14,678 bases of DNA from contig UQMI01000069.1 of assembly GCA_900542045.1 (NCBI GenBank), forward strand, positions 1-14,678. Reading direction: 5' to 3'. Every line of letters starts with the position of its first letter. The stretch's first letter is position 1. Shown piece by piece: positions 7,473-14,433 of this stretch. Source of the DNA: an uncultured Blautia sp. (GTDB lineage Bacteria > Bacillota > Clostridia > Lachnospirales > Lachnospiraceae). Both the position numbers and the translations under genes were made by a program. Below the pieces are notes generated by a model. That model was not told the origin of the DNA and did not search any database. It saw nothing but the letters and a program-made list of their open reading frames with translations.

Positions 7473-7506
7473 AATTCTACTCTCCTTTATATTCATCTTT
7501 TTATTT

Positions 7507-7533
7507 AACTTTATTAAACACTTTTAATAAGTT
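7507..7533 (-). promoter_or_regulatory. Palindromic operator candidate at the dehydrogenase promoter
   Basis: This is a near-perfect 27-bp inverted repeat. The arms AACTTATTAAA and TTTAATAAAGTT differ by one base insertion and flank AGTG. On the minus strand the core reads ATTAAAAGTGTTTAAT. It begins six bases after the -10 box, over the expected transcription start, which is a classic repressor position. The same AAAAGTGTTT core recurs at the ROK promoter (8887-8904). ROK regulators bind AT-rich palindromes of this kind, so autoregulation plus control of this unit is inferred. Confidence 0.72.
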
Positions 7534-7539
7534 AGGTCT

Positions 7540-7568
7540 ATTTTAATTCTCTGTTTTGCATTTGTCAA
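7540..7568 (-). promoter_or_regulatory. Sigma-A promoter of the two dehydrogenase genes
   Basis: On the minus strand TTGACA (7563-7568) is separated by 17 bases from TAAAAT (7540-7545), one mismatch from consensus overall. The start would fall near 7533, inside the palindrome. Just upstream of the -35 box lies a weaker inverted repeat, TTGCCG/CGGCAA (7574-7602), which might be an extra regulator site or a weak end for the ROK transcript. Confidence 0.82.
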
Positions 7569-7648
7569 TTCCTTTGCCGTTCATTTCACAATTTCCCGGC
7601 AATTTTGTATCCTTTACTAAAATTAAAAAACAAATTTTATGCATTTTT

Positions 7649-8818
7649 TTAAACGGAGCGTACATATTGATCAATATAATACAAAGCCGCCCCAAAAGCC
7701 GATGCCTCCACCCGGTAACGGCATACTTTAACATAAGAACCTCCATCATCAAAAATATTGTTCTTTTCGATTTTCTTACGGAAATCTTCTATATAAGGTT
7801 CCATAAAGCTGCCCACATAGCCGCCAAGCACTACATCACAGTCAAAAGCCATATGCAGATTCTCCACAGCTACCGCCAGGACATCCAGATATTCCTCCCA
7901 GGCTCTGCACAGAACTTCTTCTCCTCTCTCCAGCCCTTCGAAAAAATCTTCCAGGCGTCCGCCGGCCAGATCCGCCAGGCGCAGAGCAGAGCAGTAAACA
8001 TCCAGGCATCCTCTCTTTCCGCAGTAGCACCTTTTTCCCTCCGGATGAATCACCATATGACCGAATTCCCCGCTCCTCCAGTGATTCCCCACATAGATAT
8101 GCCCCAGTCCGCTTTTCTGATTTCCCCGTTCTCCTCCGGAATAAAAGATCACCGCGCCTCCCACGCTGTTGCTCAGAGAAAGATATACCCTGTGCCGGGT
8201 CTCTCCTTCTTCTTCCAGACCTTCCGTACTCCCTGCCGCATTGGCATCGTTGATCAGGGTGCAGGGATAAGGAATATATTTTTGAAAAATGTCCGCATAC
8301 ACATTATTGATCTGCAGTACATGAGAGTGAATGACACAATTGCGAACACTGTCCACCACCCCGGGTATGGAAATCCCGACTCCCAGTATCTTTTTGTCCG
8401 CGATCTGAGCCTGTTCCAGAAACTGCCCCAGGATCTCACCGATTTCCCTGTAGTACCCTTCTTCATTCACAAAGGGCTTATAGATCCTTTCATGGCGCAG
8501 CACCTGTCCGGATAAGTTGGTTGCCAGAAGCCCGATATGGTTCCTGGTCACATCCAGACCGATGGCGTAACAGGAATCCCAGACAGGGGCAATGGCCTTG
8601 GCCTTTCTTCCGCCGGTGGACTGCAGTTCTCCCGCCTCCATAAGCAGCCCCGCTTCTTCTAATTCGCTGACCATCTGCATTACCGTAGGCACACTCATCC
8701 CCAGCGCCTCGGCGATTTCCGGCCGTGATATTTTTCCATGCTGATTTACATACCGGAAAACCCGGTTTCGGTTAATTTTTTTTACTTCTATGTTATTGCT
8801 CGCTTTCTGCTTTCTCAA
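7649..8818 (-). CDS. ROK-family transcriptional regulator (repressor)
   Basis: This 389-residue protein combines an N-terminal winged helix (about 17-65, with SRPEIAEALGMSVPTVMQM as the helix-turn-helix) and a ROK sugar-kinase-like effector domain (about 82-386), as in XylR and NagC regulators. The effector domain keeps Asp191 in the NDANAA motif, the GEFGH element (250-254), and the zinc motif His254 with Cys264, Cys266 and Cys271 (CYCGKRGC), so it probably still binds a sugar. An N-terminal DNA-binding domain makes it a regulator, not a kinase. The start is TTG at 8818: GGAGG lies seven bases upstream and no in-frame ATG is available. It sits between the importer/dehydrogenase genes and the divergent catabolic operon. 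Related palindromes at its own promoter and at the dehydrogenase promoter suggest autorepression relieved by the substrate or an intermediate. Confidence 0.92.
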   Translation of the reverse strand: MRKQKASNNIEVKKINRNRVFRYVNQHGKISRPEIAEALGMSVPTVMQMVSELEEAGLLMEAGELQSTGGRKAKAIAPVWDSCYAIGLDVTRNHIGLLATNLSGQVLRHERIYKPFVNEEGYYREIGEILGQFLEQAQIADKKILGVGISIPGVVDSVRNCVIHSHVLQINNVYADIFQKYIPYPCTLINDANAAGSTEGLEEEGETRHRVYLSLSNSVGGAVIFYSGGERGNQKSGLGHIYVGNHWRSGEFGHMVIHPEGKRCYCGKRGCLDVYCSALRLADLAGGRLEDFFEGLERGEEVLCRAWEEYLDVLAVAVENLHMAFDCDVVLGGYVGSFMEPYIEDFRKKIEKNNIFDDGGSYVKVCRYRVEASAFGAALYYIDQYVRSV

Positions 8819-8884
8819 TTTTTTTCCTCCGAATCACCTGCTTTTCTATGACAGCAGCTTTCTTATTCTGTCATTGCCAGGCAT

Positions 8885-8909
8885 TGTTAAAAACACTTTT
8901 TTAATGTGT
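8885..8909 (-). promoter_or_regulatory. Palindromic operator candidate at the ROK promoter
   Basis: On the minus strand the core reads TTAAAAAAGTGTTTTTAA (8887-8904), a near-perfect palindrome about ten bases downstream of the ROK -10 box. It shares AAAAGTGTTT with the site at 7507-7533. Placement suggests negative autoregulation of the ROK gene. It is also about 110 bases upstream of the plus-strand promoter candidate, too far to block it directly. Confidence 0.68.
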
Positions 8910-8919
8910 TTATGAATGT

Positions 8920-8948
8920 AGTATACCATGCAACAGTTTTCCGGACAA
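8920..8948 (-). promoter_or_regulatory. Promoter of the ROK regulator gene
   Basis: On the minus strand TTGTCC (8943-8948), a 17-base spacer and TATACT (8920-8925) match the housekeeping consensus at 4 and 5 of 6 positions. The start would be near 8913, giving a leader of about 95 bases that carries the palindrome. Confidence 0.65.
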
Positions 8949-9021
8949 TAAAAGACCTTTCGAAAAAATATCTAAAAATTATCAGTCATACTATTAAATT
9001 TATCCAAAATCCAAAAAACCC

Positions 9022-9050
9022 TTTTCATTTTCGAGTTTTTGTGGTACTAT
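9022..9050 (+). promoter_or_regulatory. Candidate promoter of the catabolic operon
   Basis: TTTTCA (9022-9027), a 17-base spacer and TACTAT (9045-9050) each match the consensus at 4 of 6 positions. TG one base before the -10 box makes an extended -10. The predicted start near 9057 leaves a leader of about 64 bases. It is clearly weaker than the minus-strand promoters, so an activator or another promoter cannot be excluded. Confidence 0.42.
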
Positions 9051-9120
9051 CAAATCATAAGTACAAACATCATAATGTAATGACAAAGCAAATAAAAAAA
9101 GGTTTTTAAGGAGGGTTTTT

Positions 9121-10113
9121 ATGCAGACGCCAAAATTACTGACACTTCTGCCGGAAGAGTACGTGGCGACACCAGACGGCATGGAAATTGACCAGGAGGG
9201 GAATCTGGTTCTGGCGTGTCCTAATTTCGCTGACATGTCAAAGCCCAGCTGTATCTGCAAAATCGACAAAGAAGGCAATGTGAGAAAATGGTTTGATGTA
9301 CCGCTCCATGAGAAGACACACGAAGCACGCGCCATGGGACTTGCTTTCGGTCCGGACTGGGATCTCTATATTGTGGATAATCAGGGCTGGGGTGGTGATC
9401 CCAAACTGGTATTTAACGGACGTATCCTTCGTGTCCGCATGAACGGAGATGAAATCGAGAAGGTAACAGTTGTGGCAGAAGGCATGGAGCATCCCAACGG
9501 AATCCGTATCAAGGGAGACTACATGTATGTTACCCAGAGTTCTATGGTCAATGTAAAAACAGAAAGCGGAAATCTGTTAAGTTGTGTGTACCGTTTCCAT
9601 CTGGACGACGAAAACATTCATATTACCAACACATTGGAAGACAAAAATATTTTTGTCACTTATGAGACCAAAAATCCGGATGATCAGTATGGAGTAGACG
9701 GTATAGTCTTCGATCACGAAGGAAACCTTTACATCGGCAACTTCGGCGATGGAGAAGTATTCAAGATCACCTTCAACGAAGACGGCAGCATCAGAAGCAA
9801 TGAGTCTTTTGCCAAAGATCCTGCCAACCTCCGTTCCACAGACGGAATGACCATTGACGAATACGGCAACATCTATGTGGCTGACTTCGTGGTAAATGCC
9901 ATTGCCAAGATTGACAAAAACGGCAAAGTAACCAGAATCGCCCAGAGCCCGGATTCCGATGGATTCCATGGGGAACTGGATCAGCCCGGCGAGCCCTGTG
10001 TATGGAATGGCAAGATTGCCGTTTCCTGCTTCGACTGTGTCATTGGCGCTGACAAGGTAAACACTGCTCATGAAATTCCGGCAACCATGAGTTTGCTGGA
10101 AATTGAACCGTAA
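9121..10113 (+). CDS. SMP-30/gluconolactonase/LRE-like family protein
   Basis: This 330-residue beta-propeller protein of the SMP-30/gluconolactonase type would hydrolyse a sugar lactone to the open sugar acid using a divalent metal. Repeated propeller motifs are visible: PDGMEID (18-24), HPNGIRI (124-130), VDGIVFD (192-198) and TDGMTID (240-246). The acidic residue in the first and Asn126 in the second are candidate metal ligands. Several GN(L/I)Y(I/V) strands follow the motifs. No signal peptide is seen, so it acts in the cytoplasm. The length is slightly above the usual 290-310. AAGGAGGG lies just upstream of the ATG. It is the first gene of the six-gene plus-strand operon, where an early lactonase step after sugar oxidation makes sense. 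Other propeller roles are possible because the first motif differs from the usual EGP. Confidence 0.85.
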   Translation: MQTPKLLTLLPEEYVATPDGMEIDQEGNLVLACPNFADMSKPSCICKIDKEGNVRKWFDVPLHEKTHEARAMGLAFGPDWDLYIVDNQGWGGDPKLVFNGRILRVRMNGDEIEKVTVVAEGMEHPNGIRIKGDYMYVTQSSMVNVKTESGNLLSCVYRFHLDDENIHITNTLEDKNIFVTYETKNPDDQYGVDGIVFDHEGNLYIGNFGDGEVFKITFNEDGSIRSNESFAKDPANLRSTDGMTIDEYGNIYVADFVVNAIAKIDKNGKVTRIAQSPDSDGFHGELDQPGEPCVWNGKIAVSCFDCVIGADKVNTAHEIPATMSLLEIEP

Positions 10114-10167
10114 ACGCGAAATATTTACCTATTATTTTATTTTCTAATACCAAGGGAGGAATCAATC

Positions 10168-11106
10168 ATGTCCAAGTACGAAAAAGCAACTCAACCTACC
10201 ATGTACTTCATTGGTGTGACAACCGGAAGTTCATCTATCATGCGTGTATTTCCCAAATGGGCAGAGGCTCTGGGATTAAAAGATGCTGTGATCAAAGGAA
10301 TGGATTTCAAACCCCACTCTGATCCGGCAGAATACAGAGAAGCTGTAGACTTTATTAAAAACGATCCCCTTTCTCTGGGTGCGCTTGTTACCACCCACAA
10401 GATCGATCTGTACAATGCCTGCAAGGATATGTTCGAATATCTGGATCCCTTCGCAACCCAGTTAGGAGAAATTTCCTCTATCTCCAAAAAAGACGGCAAA
10501 CTCTGCGGTCATGCAAAGGATCCCATCACCAGCGGTCTGGCTCTGGAAGATTTTGTTCCAGCCAATTACTGGACTGATTTTGACGGTGACGTACTGATCA
10601 TGGGCGCCGGCGGAAGCGCATTAGCCATGAGCGTATATCTGACCCAGGAAAAATTCGGCGACAATGTTCCCAAGCATATCATTATCGCCAACAGAAGCCA
10701 GCCCAGACTGGATTCCGCAAAGAAAATCCTTGAAAATGTAAATCCAAAAACAAAATTTGAATTCAAATTAGGCCCCGCACCTGCAGACAATGACGCAATC
10801 CTGGCTTCCTTAAAGCCCCATTCTCTGGTTGTTAATGCCACAGGTCTTGGAAAAGACGGCCCTGGCTCACCTCTGACTGACGCATGCGAATTCCCGCAGG
10901 ACAGCCTTGTATGGGAGCTGAACTACCGCGGCGAGCGTCTGTTCCTGCATCAGGCTGAGGCACAGGCCGAAAAGAAAAACCTTCGTGTAGAAGCCGGATG
11001 GGTATACTTTATCCATGGCTGGACACAGGTAATTGCCGAAGTATTCCATATTGACAACATCTTAAAAGATGTTCCGAAGTTAAGTGAGATCGCACAGAAT
11101 ATCTAA
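10168..11106 (+). CDS. Divergent shikimate-dehydrogenase-fold oxidoreductase
   Basis: This 312-residue protein has the AroE fold: an N-terminal substrate domain and a Rossmann domain with GAGGSA (146-151) followed by an ANRS motif. The catalytic Lys-Asp pair is kept as Lys78 (VTTHK) and Asp118 (HAKD). The substrate pocket is not canonical. The usual VTxPxK lacks its proline, the usual NTD is AKD, and the N-terminal shikimate-contacting serines sit in TGSSS (19-23) instead of SxSP. It is unlikely to be the biosynthetic shikimate dehydrogenase. In this sugar locus it more probably oxidises or reduces a hydroxyl of a sugar acid, lactone or cyclitol. ANRS suggests NADP(H), as in AroE. GGGAGGA precedes the ATG, and it lies 54 bases after the lactonase gene in the same operon. 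Quinate dehydrogenase activity is an alternative, but no other quinate genes are present. Confidence 0.83.
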   Translation: MSKYEKATQPTMYFIGVTTGSSSIMRVFPKWAEALGLKDAVIKGMDFKPHSDPAEYREAVDFIKNDPLSLGALVTTHKIDLYNACKDMFEYLDPFATQLGEISSISKKDGKLCGHAKDPITSGLALEDFVPANYWTDFDGDVLIMGAGGSALAMSVYLTQEKFGDNVPKHIIIANRSQPRLDSAKKILENVNPKTKFEFKLGPAPADNDAILASLKPHSLVVNATGLGKDGPGSPLTDACEFPQDSLVWELNYRGERLFLHQAEAQAEKKNLRVEAGWVYFIHGWTQVIAEVFHIDNILKDVPKLSEIAQNI

Positions 11107-11125
11107 AATAAAAACAGATTCCGTT

Positions 11126-11142
11126 CTGCAGCATGGCTGCAG
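11126..11142 (+). repeat. Intercistronic hairpin before the cupin isomerase gene
   Basis: A perfect 7-bp stem CTGCAGC/GCTGCAG around a 3-base loop lies in the 79-base gap between the AroE-like and cupin genes. No U-run follows. It may be an mRNA processing or stability element. No promoter is evident in this gap, so I keep all six genes in one operon. Confidence 0.5.
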
Positions 11143-11185
11143 TTTGCCGCTAATATCAAACCATATTTTAACAGGAGGTATACCT

Positions 11186-11764
11186 ATGAATAATTTTAAC
11201 TGGGACACCAGCTTTGCCGTAGATTTTGACCTGACCAATGGTTTTTCCAAAACCGCTGAAACAAGCAAACGTTATCTTTCTCAGATGAAAAACATGTATC
11301 ACGATGTGGACGCTGCCGAGGAAATCTTAAAGACAGACGATCCACTCGTATATGAATTCTATGAACTGGGCTGCCCGGAAAGAGCCGGCGACCTGTTATT
11401 CGGAACCACGATCCTGTATCCGGGAACCGTTGGCGATGAGTATTTCATGACCAAAGGACATTTCCATACCCAGCTGGCCACCGCAGAAGTTTATTATACT
11501 CTGGACGGCGAAGGATACATGGTAATGGAAAATCCGGAAGGCGACACCATTGAAATGCCTCTGAAGAAAGGAGAAGCTGTCTACGTACCCCGCAGATATG
11601 CACATCGTTCTGTAAATACAGGAGACAAACCTCTGGTTATGTTCTTTACCTTTGCCGCAGACGCAGGCCATGACTATGGCACCATCGAAGAAAAAGGCTA
11701 TCACAAGATGGTCGTGAAAAAAGACGGAAAAGCTGCAATTGTAGACAACCCGAAATGGAAATAA
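11186..11764 (+). CDS. Cupin-type glucose-6-phosphate isomerase family protein
   Basis: This 192-residue cupin matches the metal-dependent phosphoglucose isomerase family best known from archaea, which interconverts an aldose phosphate and a ketose phosphate. Metal ligands are His92, His94 and Glu101 (TKGHFHTQLATAEVY) and His140 (PRRYAHRS). The spacing equals that of the Pyrococcus enzyme ligands (88, 90, 97, 136) with a constant offset of four. Length is typical. The start is ATG 11186, chosen because AGGAGGT is six bases upstream; the in-frame region before it is non-homologous in character. As bacteria of this type have a separate classical isomerase for glycolysis, a pathway-specific role is likely: isomerising a particular sugar, phosphorylated or not. 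It precedes the lactonase-like gene by four bases, suggesting coupled translation. Confidence 0.85.
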   Translation: MNNFNWDTSFAVDFDLTNGFSKTAETSKRYLSQMKNMYHDVDAAEEILKTDDPLVYEFYELGCPERAGDLLFGTTILYPGTVGDEYFMTKGHFHTQLATAEVYYTLDGEGYMVMENPEGDTIEMPLKKGEAVYVPRRYAHRSVNTGDKPLVMFFTFAADAGHDYGTIEEKGYHKMVVKKDGKAAIVDNPKWK

Positions 11765-11768
11765 TCTT

Positions 11769-12722
11769 ATGAAAACAATTACTACCGTACTTGGCAGACA
11801 GAATCCCGAAAATCTGGGATTCTGTCACTGTCATGAGCATCTGATGCTCAGTAAGGGCGTTTCCTTTGAACGCAATCCGGCCCTGTGCATGGAAGATGTG
11901 GAGAAAAGCACCCAGGAAGCGCTTCTGTTTCGCCAGGCAGGCGGCAAGACCATCATCGAAGCCCAGCCCGGCGGCTGCAACCGTATGGAGAGCGCACTGC
12001 ATAAGATTGCAGAAGCTTCCGGTCTGAATATTATTGCTTCCACCGGATTTCACAAACTGATCTTTTACCCGGAAGACCACTGGCTCTATACCGCTGATGA
12101 AGAATTCTTATATAACTTCTACGTTCATGAACTGACAGAAGGAATGTACACCGATATCGACCATACCTTCCATGATACCACAGCTCCTTTTTGCGCAGGC
12201 ATTGTAAAAACTGCCCTGGATACCGAAGGCCTCACGCCGGTCTACCGCAAACTGTTTACTGCGGCTGCACGGGCTTCCATCACCGCAGATGTTCCTCTGA
12301 TGGTACATATCGAGCAGAAGTCCCGTCCGGATGAACTTCTGGCTTTCCTTCTGGAGCTGGGTGTGCCGGCCAAACGGATCATTTTCTGTCATATGGACCG
12401 GTCTGTGGAAGATCTTTCGTATTATACGCAGTTTTTGGAGCAGGGGATCACATTAGAGTTTGACACGATCGGCCGTTTCAAGTATCATAGTGATGAAGAC
12501 GAAGTACAGCTGTTCAGAACCTTGCTGGATCATGGTTACGAAGACCAGCTTCTGTTCTCGCTGGATACCACAGCCGCCCGACTGAAAAGCTATACTCCGG
12601 ACGCTGTCGGACTGGACTATATTCTCACTGTCTTCCTTCCCGCCCTGAAAGAAGCCGGTGTGACAGATGCCCAGATCCGGAAAATATCTCATGATAATTG
12701 CGTTCACGTATTCACTGATTGA
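11769..12722 (+). CDS. Phosphotriesterase-family metal-dependent hydrolase, probable lactonase
   Basis: This 317-residue amidohydrolase-superfamily protein has the binuclear metal site of the phosphotriesterase family: His22 and His24 (HEHL), the carbamylated Lys147 (GIVKTAL), His180 (MVHIE), His208 (FCHMD) and the catalytic Asp266 (FSLDTT). All are present, so it should be active. Bacterial members in sugar loci are often sugar-lactone or sugar-phosphate-lactone hydrolases. Together with the SMP-30 gene this would give the operon two lactonases of different folds. The ATG lies four bases after the cupin gene and has only a weak ribosome binding site, so it probably depends on translational coupling. 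Length and domain coverage are full. An esterase or an unusual isomerase or dehydratase role is not excluded. Confidence 0.87.
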   Translation: MKTITTVLGRQNPENLGFCHCHEHLMLSKGVSFERNPALCMEDVEKSTQEALLFRQAGGKTIIEAQPGGCNRMESALHKIAEASGLNIIASTGFHKLIFYPEDHWLYTADEEFLYNFYVHELTEGMYTDIDHTFHDTTAPFCAGIVKTALDTEGLTPVYRKLFTAAARASITADVPLMVHIEQKSRPDELLAFLLELGVPAKRIIFCHMDRSVEDLSYYTQFLEQGITLEFDTIGRFKYHSDEDEVQLFRTLLDHGYEDQLLFSLDTTAARLKSYTPDAVGLDYILTVFLPALKEAGVTDAQIRKISHDNCVHVFTD

Positions 12723-12737
12723 AAAGGAGAGTTTATT

Positions 12738-13370
12738 ATGTCACAGAATGAATTACTGGCACAGGTTGCCGAGAAAAAAATTGTTCCCGTTGTAAAACTG
12801 GACCGCGTAGAGGACGCGAAACCTCTGTGTGAAGCACTTTGTGCAGGCGGTCTTCCCGTTGCAGAGATTACCTTCCGTACAGATGCTGCGGAAGAGTCCA
12901 TCCGAATCGCTGTAAAAGAATTTCCGGAAATGCTGGTTGGAGCCGGAACCGTTGTAAATGTAGAGCAGGCAAAACGCGCTCTGGATGCCGGCGCCAAATT
13001 CCTGGTTTCTCCCGGATTTTCCTCCAAAGTAACCGAATTTGCAATTGATAATAATGTACTGGTATTCCCTGGAACCTGTACTCCTACCGAAGTAATGGCC
13101 GCAATGGAGTATGGCCTGAAGGTTGTAAAATTCTTCCCGGCTAAACAGTACGGCGGACTGGATACCATCAAAGCTCTGGCTGCTCCGTTCCCAAGCATGA
13201 AATTCATGCCCACCGGCGGCGTAAATGCCAGCAACATCCAGGACTTCCTGGCTTTTGACAAGATCATCGCCTGCGGAGGCAGCTGGATGGTAAAAGATTC
13301 CTTTGTAAAAGAAGGCAATTTCGAAGAAATCCGCAAATTAACAGCAGAGGCAGTAAGCCTGGTAAAATAA
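12738..13370 (+). CDS. KDPG/KHG-type 2-keto-3-deoxy sugar-acid aldolase
   Basis: This 210-residue class I aldolase of the Eda family cleaves 2-keto-3-deoxy acids to pyruvate and an aldehyde. Key residues are Glu43 and Arg47 (AEITFRT), Thr71 in GAGTV, the SPGF loop (91-94), the Schiff-base Lys131 in VVKFFPA, and PTGGV near 203-207 on the nucleotide-predicted phosphate-binding side. Length and motifs are fully canonical. AAAGGAGA precedes the ATG and it follows the lactonase-like gene by 15 bases. Its presence points to an Entner-Doudoroff-like ending for the pathway. The natural substrate may be KDPG, its galactonate epimer, an unphosphorylated keto-deoxy acid or 4-hydroxy-2-oxoglutarate. No dehydratase to form the keto-deoxy acid is found in the window. 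Confidence 0.94.
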   Translation: MSQNELLAQVAEKKIVPVVKLDRVEDAKPLCEALCAGGLPVAEITFRTDAAEESIRIAVKEFPEMLVGAGTVVNVEQAKRALDAGAKFLVSPGFSSKVTEFAIDNNVLVFPGTCTPTEVMAAMEYGLKVVKFFPAKQYGGLDTIKALAAPFPSMKFMPTGGVNASNIQDFLAFDKIIACGGSWMVKDSFVKEGNFEEIRKLTAEAVSLVK

Positions 13371-13403
13371 TTCCAGACTGCAGACTGCAGGAAAGGACAA
13401 ATC

Positions 13404-14357
13404 ATGAAAATTTTAGTTACTCCAACCTCTCTTCAGCCCGGAAAAAATGCTGAGGCTCTGGAGACTTTACAGAAATTTACCACAGATCTGGTTTTCAACT
13501 CCACCGGAAGACCTCTGACAGAGGATGAGCTGATCCCTCTGCTGCAGGACTGTGATGGATATATTGCCGGACTGGATGATGTTACTGCAAAGGTTCTGGC
13601 TGCATGCCCCAACCTGAAAGTTGTATCCCGCTATGGAGCCGGCTACGACAGGGTAGATATCCAGGCTGCCAAAGAGCATGGCATCGTTGTGACCAATACC
13701 CCCGGTGTGAATGCCCAGGCAGTAGGAGAACTGGCATTCGGCCTGATCATGGCTGCCGCCAGAAACATTCCTTACCTCAATGAAATGACCCGCAAGGGAG
13801 AATGGGTTCGTTCTACTGGAATCGAGTTAAAAGGAAAAACTCTGGGTATCATGGGACTGGGCGCCATCGGCAAGGTTGTTGCCCGCTGCGCACAGGGATT
13901 CGGCATGAATGTCATTGCCTATGACCCGTTCATCAATGACGCATACTGCAAAGAAAATAACATCGGCAACTGCACCTATGATGAAGTGATCGAACAGTCC
14001 AATGTGATCAGTCTGCATCTGCCGTTAAATGATCAGACACGGCACATGATCGATAAAGATTCCATCGCTCGCATGAAAGACGGCGTCATTCTTGTCAACG
14101 CTTCCAGAGGAGGCATCATTGATGAAGACGCTGCTTATGAAGGTCTCAAAAGCGGCAAGATTGCCGGCCTTGGACTGGATGCTTTTGAAGTAGAACCTCC
14201 CAAGGATTCCAAATTATTCGAATTCCCAACTGTGATCGCCACACCGCATACCGGCGCTCACACCAAAGAGGCTACGCAGAATATGGCAAACGCTTCCGTG
14301 AAAAATCTGATTGATGTATTGTCCGGAAACGACTGCCCGTTCATTGTAAATCGCTAA
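13404..14357 (+). CDS. D-isomer-specific 2-hydroxyacid dehydrogenase, phosphoglycerate-dehydrogenase-like
   Basis: This 317-residue NAD-dependent oxidoreductase interconverts a 2-keto acid and a D-2-hydroxy acid. It has the Rossmann motif GLGAIG (151-156) with Asp174 for NAD, and the catalytic triad Arg235 (VNASRGG), Glu264 (EVEPP) and His282 (TPHTGAH). There is no C-terminal ACT or regulatory domain, unlike serine-biosynthetic SerA, so a catabolic role such as hydroxypyruvate, glyoxylate or a sugar-acid-derived substrate is more likely. A purine-rich AGGAAAGGA site precedes the ATG, 33 bases after the aldolase gene. It is the last gene of the operon, ahead of a strong terminator. It could process the non-pyruvate aldolase product after oxidation, or oxidise an aldonate at C2; the sequence does not decide this. 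Confidence 0.92.
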   Translation: MKILVTPTSLQPGKNAEALETLQKFTTDLVFNSTGRPLTEDELIPLLQDCDGYIAGLDDVTAKVLAACPNLKVVSRYGAGYDRVDIQAAKEHGIVVTNTPGVNAQAVGELAFGLIMAAARNIPYLNEMTRKGEWVRSTGIELKGKTLGIMGLGAIGKVVARCAQGFGMNVIAYDPFINDAYCKENNIGNCTYDEVIEQSNVISLHLPLNDQTRHMIDKDSIARMKDGVILVNASRGGIIDEDAAYEGLKSGKIAGLGLDAFEVEPPKDSKLFEFPTVIATPHTGAHTKEATQNMANASVKNLIDVLSGNDCPFIVNR

Positions 14358-14433
14358 AACCATATGATAAAAATTCCTCTATAACAGAAAGGGGAAGTCG
14401 GTTAATACCGGATTTTAACCCCTGATACGCAGG

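Larger units (their letters stand above)
8819..9120. other. 302-bp divergent regulatory region between the ROK gene and catabolic operon
   Basis: No gene is seen here. It contains the minus-strand ROK promoter (8920-8948) with a palindrome after it (8885-8909), and a weaker plus-strand promoter candidate (9022-9050) for the catabolic operon. The middle part (about 8950-9020) is very AT-rich with A-tracts and could act as an upstream promoter element. I did not find a second clear copy of the AAAAGTGTTT palindrome near the plus-strand promoter. The ribosome binding site for the first plus-strand gene is AAGGAGGG at 9109-9116. Confidence 0.7.

Noticed and set aside
7556..8515. A 319-codon plus-strand frame opposite the ROK gene
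   Set aside because: The opposite strand encodes a complete ROK regulator with all motifs. This frame has no recognisable domain or start signal.
7649..8818. The ROK protein as a sugar kinase that would fill the missing kinase step
   Set aside because: It carries a clear N-terminal winged-helix DNA-binding domain and palindromes lie at nearby promoters, so a regulator is much more likely even though the effector domain retains kinase-like residues.
13374..13390. Tandem CAGACTG repeat before the hydroxyacid dehydrogenase gene
   Set aside because: Only two copies of a 7-mer; too short to call a meaningful repeat or regulatory site.
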